This document shows positions 30,521 through 43,600 of a DNA stretch of 64,000 nucleotides, piece after piece (within the stretch, counting starts at the first letter, position 1; every line of letters begins with the position of its first letter). The stretch comes from Nematopogon swammerdamellus. Lineage: Eukaryota; Arthropoda; Insecta; Lepidoptera; Adelidae. The DNA lies in contig OX336344.1 in NCBI GenBank assembly GCA_946902875.1, positions 16,513,791-16,577,790 of the forward strand, written 5' to 3'. A model generated the notes under the pieces. The model was not told the origin of the DNA. It made no database searches and worked only from the letters and a program-made list of their open reading frames with translations. The position numbers were made by a program, and so were the translations under genes.

Positions 30521-31465
30521 CATTCAAAACCCAACAACATGTTCAGATACTTGATTGTCCTGAAATCGTCTGAATCCCGCCAATTATGCAATACATATGC
30601 ACATTTTCGATTCGCGTATCTGAGTATTGTATTTTGTATTTGCTTACTTTTGCGTAGTTGTCTTTCAAGCTGTTCTGATATTTTTCCTTTTTGTTTGTAA
30701 TACTTATCGTTGTCATTATTGGTCCAACTTCCATCCCAGTAGGTAGCGGTGTGGGAGGAGTAGCGGCAACATGAGGCACCTAACATTCAAGTGTTTGTCT
30801 TTGACACTATTGAGGTAAGCATCACAGCAAATTATTAAAAAGCACTAGTGGATGCTTTGTCTGTTTCCACTTCTTCTTCATCGACCTGCTGCTGTCTACT
30901 GTTGGACATAGTTCTCACCCAAGCGACATCAGTTTCTCATATCCTCGGCTTCCCGTAAACACTGACGATGGACAGACTCTTTCATGTCGTCGTCAGACTA
31001 TCTGGCGGGCGTCCTGTCGTCACTGCGGCACCCGGACCCTGGTCGCCAGAACAATGCCCATTTACTACGACAATAGTCCCATTTGAGCTACTTTCCTAAA
31101 TAACAAACCCGAGCAGAAATACTGCTAATTGTAAAAAAGGTCTTGCATTTTTATAAATTAAATGGCTCATATCTCAAAATTCTTATGGACTTATTACGAT
31201 TATGGTAGCTCTTCAGGGATCTGATGTTGCACATCTCGAAGAAAATTACTGCATGCTCCGACCGCACGGTTAATAAATTATTTAGTTGAAAGATCCGAGT
31301 TTAATTGAGTTTCCTTCCAACGTGGATCCGATCGTAGGTGGAAATATCTGTGGAACCCCGGAAAAGGCCATATGAATTAGGTAAATTAATTTACACTGAA
31401 CGCAGCATCCGTCATGAGGACCATGCCGTTGATCCCCATGATAGAGAATATTTTTGTTTATAGGT
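30521..31465. other. LINE 3'-tail scraps, otherwise no gene
   Basis: At about 30880-30915 the sequence CTGTCTACTGTTGGACATAG matches the CACTGCTGGACATA(C/G) tail of RTE elements (also at 14140 and 35210). The remainder has no recognised coding. Confidence 0.45.
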
Positions 31466-31698
31466 TACAAGCTGTGCCCGCGGCTCCGCCCGCTCTCATA
31501 TTTCACTTCACTGCTAACCTCATAAGCTATTTAGCTTGATAGTAAGTAGCCTATAGTTGATGGGAAGAATCAAGCTATCCGTAGAATTTTGTTTTATTAA
31601 AATCGGTTCAGTGGTTCTCGAGTTATAAGCGGACAGACAGACATACACTCAGACACTCAGACAGAAGGCAGACGTTGGATTTTATTATAGGTAAGGAT
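31466..31698 (+). repeat. Third copy of the ~220-bp GCTGTGCCCGCGG repeat
   Basis: Same sequence as the tandem pair at 9883-10329, including TAGTTGATGGGAAGAATCAA and GACGTTGGATTTTATTATAG. Confidence 0.75.
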
Positions 31699-31817
31699 TG
31701 GTTAATTTAATCAACCAATAGAGCATTTTAATTTGGTAAGTTATCAGCTTTCAGCCACTTGTTTGTTTCACAAAGTAAACACATATGTGAATAAATGTAT
31801 GTACATTAATATAGACT

Positions 31818-31899
31818 ATTGAATCGCTTAGTTTCCAAATCGCACTTCACCAAAAAGCTCTTATAGGAGTAGTGCGATTTGGAAACTAAGCGATTCAAT
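31818..31899. other. Perfect 29-bp-stem hairpin, 24-nt loop
   Basis: 31818-31846 is the exact reverse complement of 31871-31899 (ATTGAATCGCTTAGTTTCCA...). The size and geometry resemble a pre-miRNA, but a MITE remnant gives the same picture. Expression is unknown. Confidence 0.6.
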
Positions 31900-31930
31900 A
31901 TTTTTTTACTTTAGATAAATGCAAATCCAA

Positions 31931-32362
31931 AAAAAGTTTTAAAAAACATAAAACCGACTTCCTAAAAAAAGTAAAACTAAAAAACTATTTAAAATAAAAA
32001 TATAAAAACCGCCTTCAAAAATATATGAAATAAAAACCTAAAAAAAAAAACGAACCCTAGAGTTGAAGGCGGTGCTAAAAAGGCTACACAAATCACAAAG
32101 GATATTATCATCCACTCATGTTTTCTTTCATGCATCATTTTTGCTTGCTTTACAAATCACAAAGGATATTATCATCCACTCATGTTTTCTTTCATGCATC
32201 ATTTTTGCTTGCTTTAGCACCGCCTTCAACTCTAGGGTTCGTTTTTTTTTTTAGGTTTTTATTTCATATATTTTTGAAGGCGGTTTTTATATTTTTATTT
32301 TAAATAGTTTTTTAGTTTTACTTTTTTTAGGAAGTCGGTTTTATGTTTTTTAAAACTTTTTT
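31931..32362. mobile_element. ~430-bp foldback with a duplicated 64-bp loop sequence
   Basis: Arms 31931-32079 and 32213-32362 are inverted copies (GTTTTAAAAAACATAAAACC, CCGCCTTCAAAAATATATGA, CTAGAGTTGAAGGCGGTGCT). The loop holds a direct repeat with period 64 bp (32088 and 32152). No coding. Confidence 0.8.
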
Positions 32363-32486
32363 TTTATTTCACAGTTTTTTTTAGTAATTTTTTGCTATTA
32401 ATGTACTCGGCGGAATCGCTCGGCCTTCGGCCTCGCGATTCCGCCTCGCTTTCCAATCCGATCTTGACCCAATTAAAATAGGACCA

Positions 32487-32830
32487 CGTCAGCTTCGATA
32501 GCTCAGTGGTGCAGACAGTCAACTGTCGCTATTGAATTTTAAGCAACGCTGGGTGCGGTCAGTACTTAGATGGGTGACCGCTGACCGTTGGAGGCTGACC
32601 AAGGTTCGGATTCCTCGTAAAACTGTAAGTCCCTTCCCTCGTAATTTTACTTGGTGGTAGGGTTTAACCTTCCCGGGTTGGTACCACCGCACTGAATTAA
32701 ACGTCGGTCGAAACGGCTATGTAAATAGTTGTGTTTTCCGACCAGTTCAGTGTAGTCAGCACGATCAAAGGGGGAAGCACTGACATGGCACTGGTGTTAT
32801 GGGCTGACATCACGGACAGACATAAACGTG
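32487..32830 (+). mobile_element. SINE, fullest copy: tRNA-like/5S-like head plus body
   Basis: The head reads TCGATAGCTCAGTGGTGCAG, then TTAAGCAACGCTGGGTGCGG and TCAGTACTTAGATGGGTGACC, close to the 5S rRNA internal promoter region. The body reads GGTGGTAGGGTTTAACC, GTCGGTCGAAACGGCTATG and GTTATGGGCTGACATCACGG. Other copies: 2305(-), 20515(+), 20925(-), 34205(-), 60300(+). Confidence 0.75.
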
Positions 32831-33479
32831 TTACGGAAGCCTACTTTTATTATAAAATAACCGTCGGAGGACCTTGGTTGAAAATTGTAAAATTTAGTAG
32901 AACGGATAGACATGCATATGTTACGGAACCCTACATTCATTTTGCAGAACTTAGTAGAATGGACAGACATAAACGTGTTACGGAACCCTACTTAACAGTT
33001 GCACTCCGGGAGTGCCGGCAGATCCCGTGCCACTCTAACTTAACCCTTAACGCAATGACTTAAGGTTTCATTTTAAAAATGACGCTGACGCGATGTCGCG
33101 AGTTATACATTTTTACCCACCTAAAAAAGTGCCAAGAGCCGCTAAAGAAGTTTTCACTTCAAAAACCTCAGGGTTATCCCCTTTCAAATAAAAAAAAAAA
33201 GAATTTTCAAAATCGGCCCACAATTGACGGAGTAATCGCGTAACAAACATCCAAAAAAAGAAAACATACCGTCGAATTGAGAATCTTTTAGGTCTAAAGT
33301 AAATTTCTCGTGAAGACAAATGCAACGAGCCCAAACACGATGGGTTTATCATGTGTAGTTTAGGAGTTCCTATGGCCACCTTCTGTCTCCATCATCAAAC
33401 CAGCTCGATGGTACTCGGTACAGTAGGTACTGGCCAGGTACCATAATAAATTAAACGCCGGTCGGAAAAAATAAAAAAA

Positions 33480-34120
33480 TTTCAAATTTAGAATATTCAT
33501 GAAACAAGGGTCCGAATATGTATCACTAGTATATCGATTCATGTATTTCAACAGGACAGAGAAAATTTCAAAATATTAGGTATTTAATACTTTTTAGTTT
33601 TTTTTTTTTGTTTTTTGGAAATCGGTTTAATATTTTTTAAAACAGTTTTTATTTCATTCTTTTTAGTAATATTACATAAAAAAGAATAATCGAAATCGAA
33701 TAATCGAAATCGATTGAAGTGGTACAGAATTATTCGCCATATGTGTCAGACTGCAAATTGCTGAATAAGTCCACATCACAAATGTTTTGCTGAAGGTAAC
33801 CACACACCATACTAATTTATCAAACTAAAAATTGCCGAATACGACCACATCACAAGTTTTGCTGAAGGTAACCACACACTATAGTATTATGCTGATTTTA
33901 CGAAAACCACTCAACCAATTTCGATAAAATTGAAATGGGACCACCTCGGAAGTATGACCTAACTAACAAAAAAAGAATTTTCTAAATCGGCCCTCAATTG
34001 ACGGAGAAATCGCGTAACAAACATACAAAAAAATAAAAAAAAAATAAATAAAAAAAAAAATAAAAAAAAACATACAGACGAATTGAGAACCTCCTCCTTT
34101 TTTGGAAGTCGGTTAAAAAT
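33480..34120 (+). repeat. AT-rich interspersed repeat
   Basis: It contains GAAATCGGTTTAATATTTTT, GAAGTGGTACAGAATTATTCGCC, two GCTGAAGGTAACCACACAC copies, and GAATTGAGAACCTCCTCC followed by GAAGTCGGTTAAAAA. Opposite-strand relative at 17640-18335. Non-coding. Confidence 0.55.
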
Positions 34121-34204
34121 GTAGAGAAAAGTGACAATTATTAACGCCTATTTACACTGTGTTTCATTTGTCTATATGTATGTATGGTTTCCTGTTTAGT
34201 TTTT

Positions 34205-34462
34205 TTTTTATTGAAACGGACACGGCTGGCTACATCTCCTACAATAACCGTGATGTCGGCCCATAACACTTTGGTGAACTAGGCGCCATGTCAGTGCTTA
34301 CCTTCTGTCGAGCTGGCTACGCTAAAATGAACTGGAAACACGAACCATTTACATAGACGTTTCGACCGACTTTTCATTCGGTGCGGCGCGGCGTTACGAA
34401 CCCGGCGGGTTAAGCCCTACCACCTAGTACCTAAGGTAAGAAGGGAAGGGACCTCCTGTAAA
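34205..34462 (-). mobile_element. SINE body, minus strand, just upstream of peroxidase B
   Basis: The minus strand reads the SINE body (GGTAGGGCTTAACCC, CGGTCGAAACGTCTATG, GGGCCGACATCACGG). It lies about 100 bp before exon a of gene B. Confidence 0.65.
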
Positions 34463-34564
34463 CTTGTCATTTAGTAATTTAATATAGATAAGTTTAAAGC
34501 AAACCACTTAGCAGATTTACTACTGTCGCAATGTATGTAATGCAGTTGATGCTTTTGTCCACAG

Positions 34565-34609
34565 CATTCTAGGACGAACCGCATCTCAGACTACATCAAG
34601 CAGACTCAG
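34565..34609 (+). CDS. Peroxidase B exon a (45 nt)
   Basis: It lies between TTTTGTCCACAG and CAG|GTGGGC. In phase with exon b it reads [14 protein letters not shown]. Same length as in gene A. Confidence 0.6.
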
Positions 34610-37600
34610 GTGGGCAATTAAGTGACTATTGAAACTAATATTTATAGTTATTACAAAAACTGTTTTACAAAACATTAACCACGCACACCGTTCAAAATTC
34701 AAAATTTCCAAATTCAAAATTCGAAAGTTTGATTACTTTATTGTTGGTGGTATCGATACAGGGGGGCTTCGCTTCTCTCGCAAACAATTCAATACTTTTA
34801 TTGCTCAGTTAAGTTTGGTAGAACATGCAGTTGTTTTGTTAGAGTGCTATAAGGTTTTAGTGAGAATTTTCACGGTTCTTCGGTTGATCATGTCCTCTGG
34901 TGGCACTAAATCGTTTGTGCGTGTTTCAGCAACGACCCACCAGTGCCGTATGCCGCGACCGTAGCTTCCTTTAATGCCGAGGTGTGCGAGCGTCGGCGCT
35001 ACCGGGCTATCGACGGCTTCTGCAATAATCAGGATAATCCAAACTGGGGCGTTCCGCAGACACCCTACGCAAAATTCATTAAATGTGCTTACACTAACGG
35101 TGAGTCCTAGTTCTTTTTATTTGTATTACCCGCAGGTACCTATCGCCCGACCACGGAGAGGCCGAGATAATTGTGTGTCGTCAACTCATCATCATCAGCC
35201 CGTATCGGTCAACTGCTGGACATAGACATCTCCCAAGGCGCGCCACCACCCAGTCCATCTTTCTTTATATTTTCGCTGGAGGGTCGGGGCGGAGTCGAAG
35301 AAAAAACTGTATGATAGATAATATTTGAGTTCAAAAAATTTCGCCACCTCATATGATAATAAAATATTCGACAAAGAGATGATGATTTTGTTGACAGCTC
35401 GTAGGTAGACGAAAACGATGAGATTCAAATTCCTGTGTTAGAAATTAATGTTTTTATCCAATGCAATAGTTTGAATTTTAATTTATAATTCCAAGTATTT
35501 TTGAAGAATGTTTTACTGTTTGTTTAAATTTGGTATAAGTATTACTTTCACCAAAACACGGCCTTGTTTATTATTTCTATACATTATATACATATATAGC
35601 TCGTAGATAAACGAATACGAAGAGATTCTTAGTGGCAAATTCCTGTGTCAGAAATTAATGTTTTTATCAAATTCAATAGTTTGAATTTTAATTTATAATT
35701 CCAAGTATTTTTGAAGAATGTTTTACTGTTTGTTTAAATTTGGTATAAGTATTACTTTCACCAAAACACGGCCTTGTTTATTATTTCTATACATTATTGA
35801 AATATATTTTATATAGTTAAATGTTTCTTAAAGCGACACTACCAAACGCTCGGCGGGTGAGCACGCTGCTGTTCCCGGACCGGCCGCTGCTGCTGGACCC
35901 CGTGTGGAATCTCGCCGCGGCCTTCTGGGGGCAGTTGGTAACACACGACATGTCCTTCACCACCGGCACCACGCAGTCCTGTTAGTTGACTGAAATAAGC
36001 AATATTCTCTATCATTATAATGCAGCGTCTGTCTGTCTGTACCTGATAAACTTGAAAAAAAAACTGAACTGATTTACATTCAATTCTCACTGTGTACGCA
36101 ACACCCACATACGACCGAATGTCCATGGGCGTCGTTAGGCACTTATGGGAGGATTGGCGCTGCATATCGCGCTTTATAAATAGGGATTGATATAAGAAAT
36201 GTACCATCACAATATTTTCGACAAGGGGTTGTGCGTGCAGTGAGCAAAGGCCTTGCACGAGGCACGGAAGAAATACGACCGCGTCACACTAACAGACAAA
36301 CAGACAGACAAACCCTGGTTAATATCTAAACCATCTCCGCACTCCGCACTCCGCACCGAGGAAATGAATTAGATATAGCGGATATATGTTACTGCTGAGC
36401 ATAGATCAGAAAGCTTTGCCTGAACCCGACGAAGCCGCGAGCGGAGCTGCGGGCAAAATGTAATGTAATATTAAATCAATAAATATCTGGATCTCGTAGA
36501 CCCGAACCCAATCCAGTGCTGCACTGCTGACGGCCAACCGACGCAAGAAGCGCAGACCAACCCGCGCTGCAAGCCCGTGAAAGCGCCCAAAGACGATCCG
36601 GATCTACCCCAAGGGTATTGCATGAACTTTGTCAAGAGCATCAAGGGAGCGGACAAGGGCTACACAGGAGCTGATGCTGGTATAGCAGTTAGTGTCAATT
36701 GCATTAATATTAAAATTAGTCATTGGCCATTTATTAAATAGATAAAAAAGAAGAAAATAATTAACTTGGAAAAATTATTAAAACCTTTATGACTACACAA
36801 TCAAAGAGTTTGTTAATTTGAGCGCGCCTGGTGGTCAAACTGTAAAGGCCTTGTCTCGTTTATAATAAGTACTGCTTTCGAACCCGCCAGCATTCTATCA
36901 CGAATACTAAGTACAATGAAACATACTGTACGAAGACATAACTCCATGGGTTCGAATGTCATGTAAGAGTGTGTGTCCATTCACTTTACTTAATCGGATG
37001 GAGGTGATTCTAAGCGAGAAAATAGTTCATACAGTTTTAGAGCGGCGAAATACGAGCGAGATTTTAATTTGACTTCCTGGGCGTGGAATTGACCAAGGAT
37101 GTGGGTTTTAGGGGCTTCATAGAGTCCTCTACGGGGCAGCAGGCGGTTATTCTTGTCCGCGCAACTCATTATAACTATAATACAGCGCAAGTTCGCCCGG
37201 TGATGGAATACTTCAGTCATCTGTGGGAAGGATGCCCTCTTTACTTATTGCCGTTCTTGGGCTCTATCTATCTATCTCTATCTAATTGGTGATCCCAAGC
37301 TCACGGAGGAACTTGAATTATTGCACTACAGGCTAACAATTATTTCCCTTAACCTGTTTTATAGGTACTACCATGACCGGTGCTATATGTATTGGCTTCC
37401 ATCATCCCTTCTGAATCGATGTCCTGCCGCCATTCGTCTCCGTCACACCCGCCGAAATCGCTCGGTACATCCATATATTGTGGTCAAACATCCAAACATT
37501 CATTTTTATTATTTATATAGATAGAAGATAGTAGATGTTAATAAGTTTTCGCCAATAGTTTTGAAATAGTTTTTATAACACCAGATATATCTTTCATTTC

Positions 37601-40600
37601 AGCTGACGGCAGTAACCCATTTTATGGACTCATCCATTGTGTACGGAAACAGCGAGGAGGAGTCGAACTCGCTGCGGACAGGAGAGGGCGGTCGTCTTAA
37701 AACTGTTATCCGAGGGAACAAAGAGTGGCCGCCCAATGTCGATGAGTCTGAAACTCTACAAGTTTGCAGCAACGCGGTAAATGCTAAGGAGCCCTGTTAT
37801 CTAACAGGTGAGTAAATTATTTGTTCCGTATCCAAATTCAAGCATAGACTTCAAGTCACCACAACATATATAATTGATGTATACCAGGTCAGGACGCATA
37901 TTTCCAAAGTCTACTACATTGTAGTGTACTACTACTACATACTACTGACTGTGTAAGTAGCGCAGCGCATTCGTAAGCAGGTACTGAGACATCACGACAT
38001 CTTGACTAACTTTTCAGCGATTGCGTCAAGCTCTGAACTAGCGGCTTAGTGTCCTCTCTTTCTTTTACAAAATTATTGTCGACACTAGCCATAATTTGAC
38101 ACCTAGTTATGTACTTATTCATGTTCAACAAATAACAATCAAAACGATAAAATATGTACTTTACCTAACAATAACAAAACGGTCACAAGGAACAAATAAT
38201 AACGTACATAGACGTACTTGCGCACTGCGATACGACTCTGAGGATATTATGACACTCGACAGCGGTACTAAATGGCGTGGGGTGACGCTACACTTGGGTC
38301 ACATCGACAGAGTACATGCCCATTAGCATGCATGTAGTTGGTATCAATTCGATGTGTCAAGAGTTTGTGAATTATGTTGCACTACCATTCGACATCTATC
38401 TATAGACTGGCCCTTACTTTAAGTAATTCCCGAAAAAGTATGTTTCACAAGACAGTCGCTCTCAGGAGCGTGTTGAGTGCACGCCAGTGCCGAACATTAG
38501 TGGGGAGAGTGAACGAGAAAGAACAAAGGTGTGTTTTGTGCAAGAGTGACAGTGATAAACGGTGTTAGTTATTTCGTCATTGCGTCTTGTGGCAGCGTTC
38601 AGCCGAATACTGCCACCGCGCCGACCAATAATAATAACAATCTAGGAGAGCTCCGTAGCCACGGCCTGCATCCGCCGACGTGCTTGGAGTTTGGAGGCCT
38701 GTCTCCCGCCGCCGCGCCGGCGGCGGCGGCGGTATTGCCGTTTTTATTTTATGTTTGTATTATTTTTTGTGTATTTTTATTACTTTTTATAGTATAATAT
38801 ATGTGTAAAATTAATATGAATTTGTATAAAAATGTGAAACAAAGAGAAATATAATAATAATAACGATGGTATCCTCGTCAGTAAGGAAGCAGAGAAGATG
38901 TTAAAGTATCTGGATCTGCAGCACGAGGTTACCAAAATGTGGTCCGTCGACTTGACGATCGTTGTGCCCATAGTCGTATCAGCGCATGGACTGATAGCGA
39001 AGAGCCTCGACGACCACCTTAAGAGGCTCTCGCTGAGTGGTTGGGTCAAGGGCCAGATCCAGAAGGCAGCAGATAGAACAAAGTGTGACAAGTTCGAGCG
39101 CAGTCTAACTGCCATATGAATGATCAATAAACAATACAATACAATATAATACATCGTCCGGAGGTTCCTCTCTTTGGGACCCGACCATCGGTAGCCTGGG
39201 CTCGCCCCGCTGCCGCGCCGCCGCCGGTGGGGGAAACTCCGTTTATTTTTATATTAATTTTAGATTTTATTTAAGTGTTTTATTTATGTAAATATTTAAA
39301 ATTAATATAAGAAAAACGTGGAAATAAATTAATAACATAATAATAATAATGGTGGTGTCCGTGCCGACACCGCCATATGCCGAGGATTGTGGCGATGTGG
39401 TAGGGGGCAACGTAAGTACCCAGGATAATGAGTTTATGTGGAGGATTCTTGAACAGGCGATTCTGAGGTACCGCTCGGCACCTACTAATGACAGGCCGCG
39501 GATACCGAGGTTGCCCATGAATAAACAAACCCTTATTATGGTGAGGATCCTGGATTCATAATATCTTAAACAATATATTGAATGTAGTACAGATCTTGCC
39601 GATACTCATTCGATCTTGTATCTGTGGGGTGGAGGCTGCTTGTCGCATGGCGCGTCTAAAATTCGAAAATAATTCGCGAGACACACGCGCCATGCAACAA
39701 AACTAATATTATGCACTTTGCTCTTGGGACTCATAGACGCAATAACAATGATAGCATATTAAAAACTACAGAGTCATTAAACCTTGCTAATGAACTAACT
39801 TTCCTTGGGGTAATATTTGATTAAAGTTTTTCTTGGAACGCCCACATAAACTCTTTAGCTGGTAAGCTGAGTTATGCTATCAAAAAAATTAAAGAGCTAA
39901 ACTCATGCTGCAAAAACAGTTTATCATGCTTATTTTGAGAGCATCATGTCATATGGCATTATGTTTTGGGGAAATGCTGCAGATACAATTAGAATAATTT
40001 TGTTACAGAAGAGGGCCTTGCGGTACATCTTAAGTATAAAAACTAGAGACAGCGTTCGGGGGAGGTAGGAATCATGACTTTACAAAGTGCATATGTTTAC
40101 CAGAACATTATGCTATGCCAGAAAATATATTCATGATTCCTCTCTTAATTCCGACAATCATAACTATGATACACAATTATTAAGTCTCACAAGTTTCTCG
40201 GAAGCGTTATAGGTGACGAAATTGAAAAGCGTAAACATTAAGTATATATTATTTATTATGTACACACAATTTATACAAGGTTGGCCGATTAGAGGAGGTA
40301 TATGGATGCGCACGAGGGCCCAGAATGCGATGGTGGAGGTGTGGCCGATCTACCACAAACATTGTGGGATCTGGTCCCACCACGGCACTGCTCATTCTTC
40401 GGTAGAAAATAAGCCAACGCCGTCTTCTAGCCCCCCCCATCTGTAATTTTTTCTTCGTGTGCCCCTAATTCTAGTTGATACTGCCCTTATGATGGAGATC
40501 TGGGTCTTAGTTTTCAACCATCCCACGATGTGTGAGTATGGCTTCTGCTACTTATCGGCTAGTTTAGTTGCAGTTCGCTTTATAAACGTATTGTATTCAA

Positions 40601-43600
40601 TTCCAATTGCACCATCACAAGCTATTACTAATGGCGTAAATGATGCTCGGAGGTCTACGGCGGCCCTGTCGTATTTATGGTGTTTTTCACGCGAATGGTT
40701 ATGTGAGATGTTGTACCATGTTGTTTTGTATGAGGAGGCTTCAGCATTTACTATGCGTACGTCAAAAAAACCACCTTCCTCGCTGGTTCCCAAACTCCGT
40801 GAAGCATGAGGTCACCTATAAGTGCTGGGCTGTTCGGTTGAGCTTCGCGCATGATTGATTCGACAGTGGCTGCACCCCATGCTAGTTCTGCCGAGTCTTT
40901 GCAATCATCTCTGTGCTGGTCATGACCCTGCTTTACAAGACCTCCTTTTTGCAGTTAAGAGCGTGGTTTAGGTCGAACTGCTTTTCACCACAGCCATCGC
41001 AGCAGTTTGGTAGTCCTGTTGGTTCGTATCCATAACGTATTGCTAAACCGTCTCTAAATTGTGTCGCTGTGAGGTCAGTGTGGTCGTTGGTGGTGGGTAC
41101 AATAGTAAGCCATTGTGAGCATTTTGACTCTACTGCTCTTTTGATACTCCGTTGCATTTTGGTTGGTAATTTTGTTATGACGTTCTCATATGTTATGTTT
41201 TATTTTCTTTTACGACTTTCCCTTGCTTCACACATCGTGGCTGTTGCATGGTGTTGGTAATCGTTAATATTTAGCTCCGAACCTGACAATATAGATTTTA
41301 TTAGTTTCTTGTTGGCTGCAGTTGAGGTTTCATAATGAGTATTTATGTTTTTTGTTGGGTCTTTTATTCCGAGACCTCCTAGTCTTGCGGGCAGTGTAAG
41401 TAATTCATGTTCTATTGATGTAATTTCTATCTGGGTGATAGACGGAGTTAGACATGAGTTGATGGCATCTTTTAATATTGTGAAGTCTTCTGCAGAGCCA
41501 GAGTATCTTTGTAGATATTGACATTCGCATTGTAATGATTTTACGTATGCGGCGTGTACTGCTTGTGGGTTCATTTTGCTTGCCGTAGATAATTTCTTTA
41601 CACAAACGATCCATTTGTCTATTTTTTCTTGAATGTATTTACGCTTTTCAATTTCGTCACCTATAACGCTTCCGAGAAACCTGTGAGACTTAATAATTGT
41701 GTATCATAGTTATGAATCATTAATATATTTTCTGGCATAGCATATGTTCTGGTAAACATATGCTTTTTATGTGGGCTTTCCAAGTAAAACTTTTATCAAA
41801 TATTACCCCAAGAAAAGTTAGTTCATTAGCAAGGTTTAATGACAAGTTTTCTGCAGTTTTTAATATGTTTTCAACCATCTACATTACAGTCCCAGGTTAC
41901 GTTACAGCTACAGGTGCATTCAAATCACTATTAACACAATCATCACAAAATGTGACCGTGTCCCGCAGGAGATCTGCGATCAAACCAGACTCCGATACTG
42001 GCTATGCTTCAGAACTTTTTACTTCGGTTGCACAACTGGATAGCCAAACATATGAGGCAGAACAACTCTCACTGGGACGACAATACCACATTCCAGGAGA
42101 CCCGACGCTTGTTAATCGCAATATTTCAGCACATCACTTATTATGAGTGGCTGCCGATCTTTCTGGGTATGTACTTCTATATATGTACTACTATCTATAT
42201 ATTGAGGAGCTGGTGAACAAAACAGGACGAATTGGAGTTAGCAAATTTTACAGGAGAGCCAAAAAACTGCGAAAACTTTTTCTGATTGAATTTTGTTTTA
42301 AGTTTTTTTTAAATCATACATTTTGATCCCTGGAGTCAGAAGAACTTGTTTATTGGAGGCCGGCACGCACGAAACGACTCAGGAATAGGTAGGTACTTAC
42401 TTCTCCGTCCTCTGCCTTGCTGCTGCCCGCTCCCAAAGATGATACGTCATTGCCCGCTCCTGTCTTTTCTTCTTCCGCGACCCTTCGCTCAGTACGCCCA
42501 CCGTATTCATGTTAAATGCCCTTGTAACCTCAGAGGTTATAATATGCACTTCGTTGGACAACAACAGCAAAGAGAATATAACAACAGACAAATTGAGAGA
42601 TATTCAATCAAGTCAAGATCTAAAACAAAACATACCTACGTAAAGTTAGTTGAATTTTGTATCTTATTTTGAGAGCATAAAACTCAATTTTGCTTGGTAT
42701 ATAGCTCTCGTAGTGTTGCAAACGTTAAATACGTCCTGTTTTGAAAATAAATTTGACCATTTTTAATCAATTGTATGAAAATGATCCGGGTTTGAAGGTG
42801 AATGCTTCCGTTTAGAAATTTCGGCTCTTTTCGTCTCGAAAACGTCCTGTTTTGATACAAAATGTCACTTTTGGACAATTTTTTGGCCTAATTGCGTTCA
42901 CTTATCATCAGTTTTCTTTGCAGAATTGTTTTGCCAGGTATAAAAATAACAAGAAAAAATGTTTTTCACCAAATGTGCATTGGTCCGGTTTTGTTCGCCA
43001 GCTCCTCGTGCTAGTTAAGAATAGTAAATATAGAAATATCATTCATGATTTCGAATTTGTTGCGTTTGGGGTCGAAACACACGGTCCTTGAATCAGTGAA
43101 GCCAAAAGCTTCTTGAATAGGCTTGGCCCTCTGCTGGTGGGCGCAACTGGCGCCTCGCAATCAAGGGCCTACTTTATTCAAGCCGCAAGCATTCTAGAAA
43201 CTTTCGTGAACACGGCTTTTAATAGTTATTATAATGTTTATTAGGTCGTTTATAGTTTTTTAGTTTTTTGCATTGTTTTTTAGGGTTTCGTACCTCAAAA
43301 GAGGAAAAAACCGGCCAAGTGGGAGTCGGACTTGCGCACCGACAGTTCCGTATCGCCATGTCATGGTCAGCGCCACACACGCCATCTATGTATTAGTTAA
43401 AATGCTTCATCCTCTTTTCGGTAGATGGCGAGCATACACTTTTTAGTTTCTTGTATGGGGACCCCCGTGATTTTTTTACTTTTTCTTATTTTTATTATTT
43501 GCTGTTACATCGGCCTAACACATATTCTGTGAAAATTTCAACGGGCCACCTATTACGGTTCAAGAGATAAAGCTCTCGGACAGACGGACAGACAGACAGA

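Noticed and set aside
32487..32620. A 5S rRNA gene
   Set aside because: Only the internal region resembles 5S rRNA, and it is followed by a repeated SINE body.
42346..42672. 108-codon frame in gene B intron f-g
   Set aside because: No recognisable domain, no splice linkage and no counterpart in gene A.
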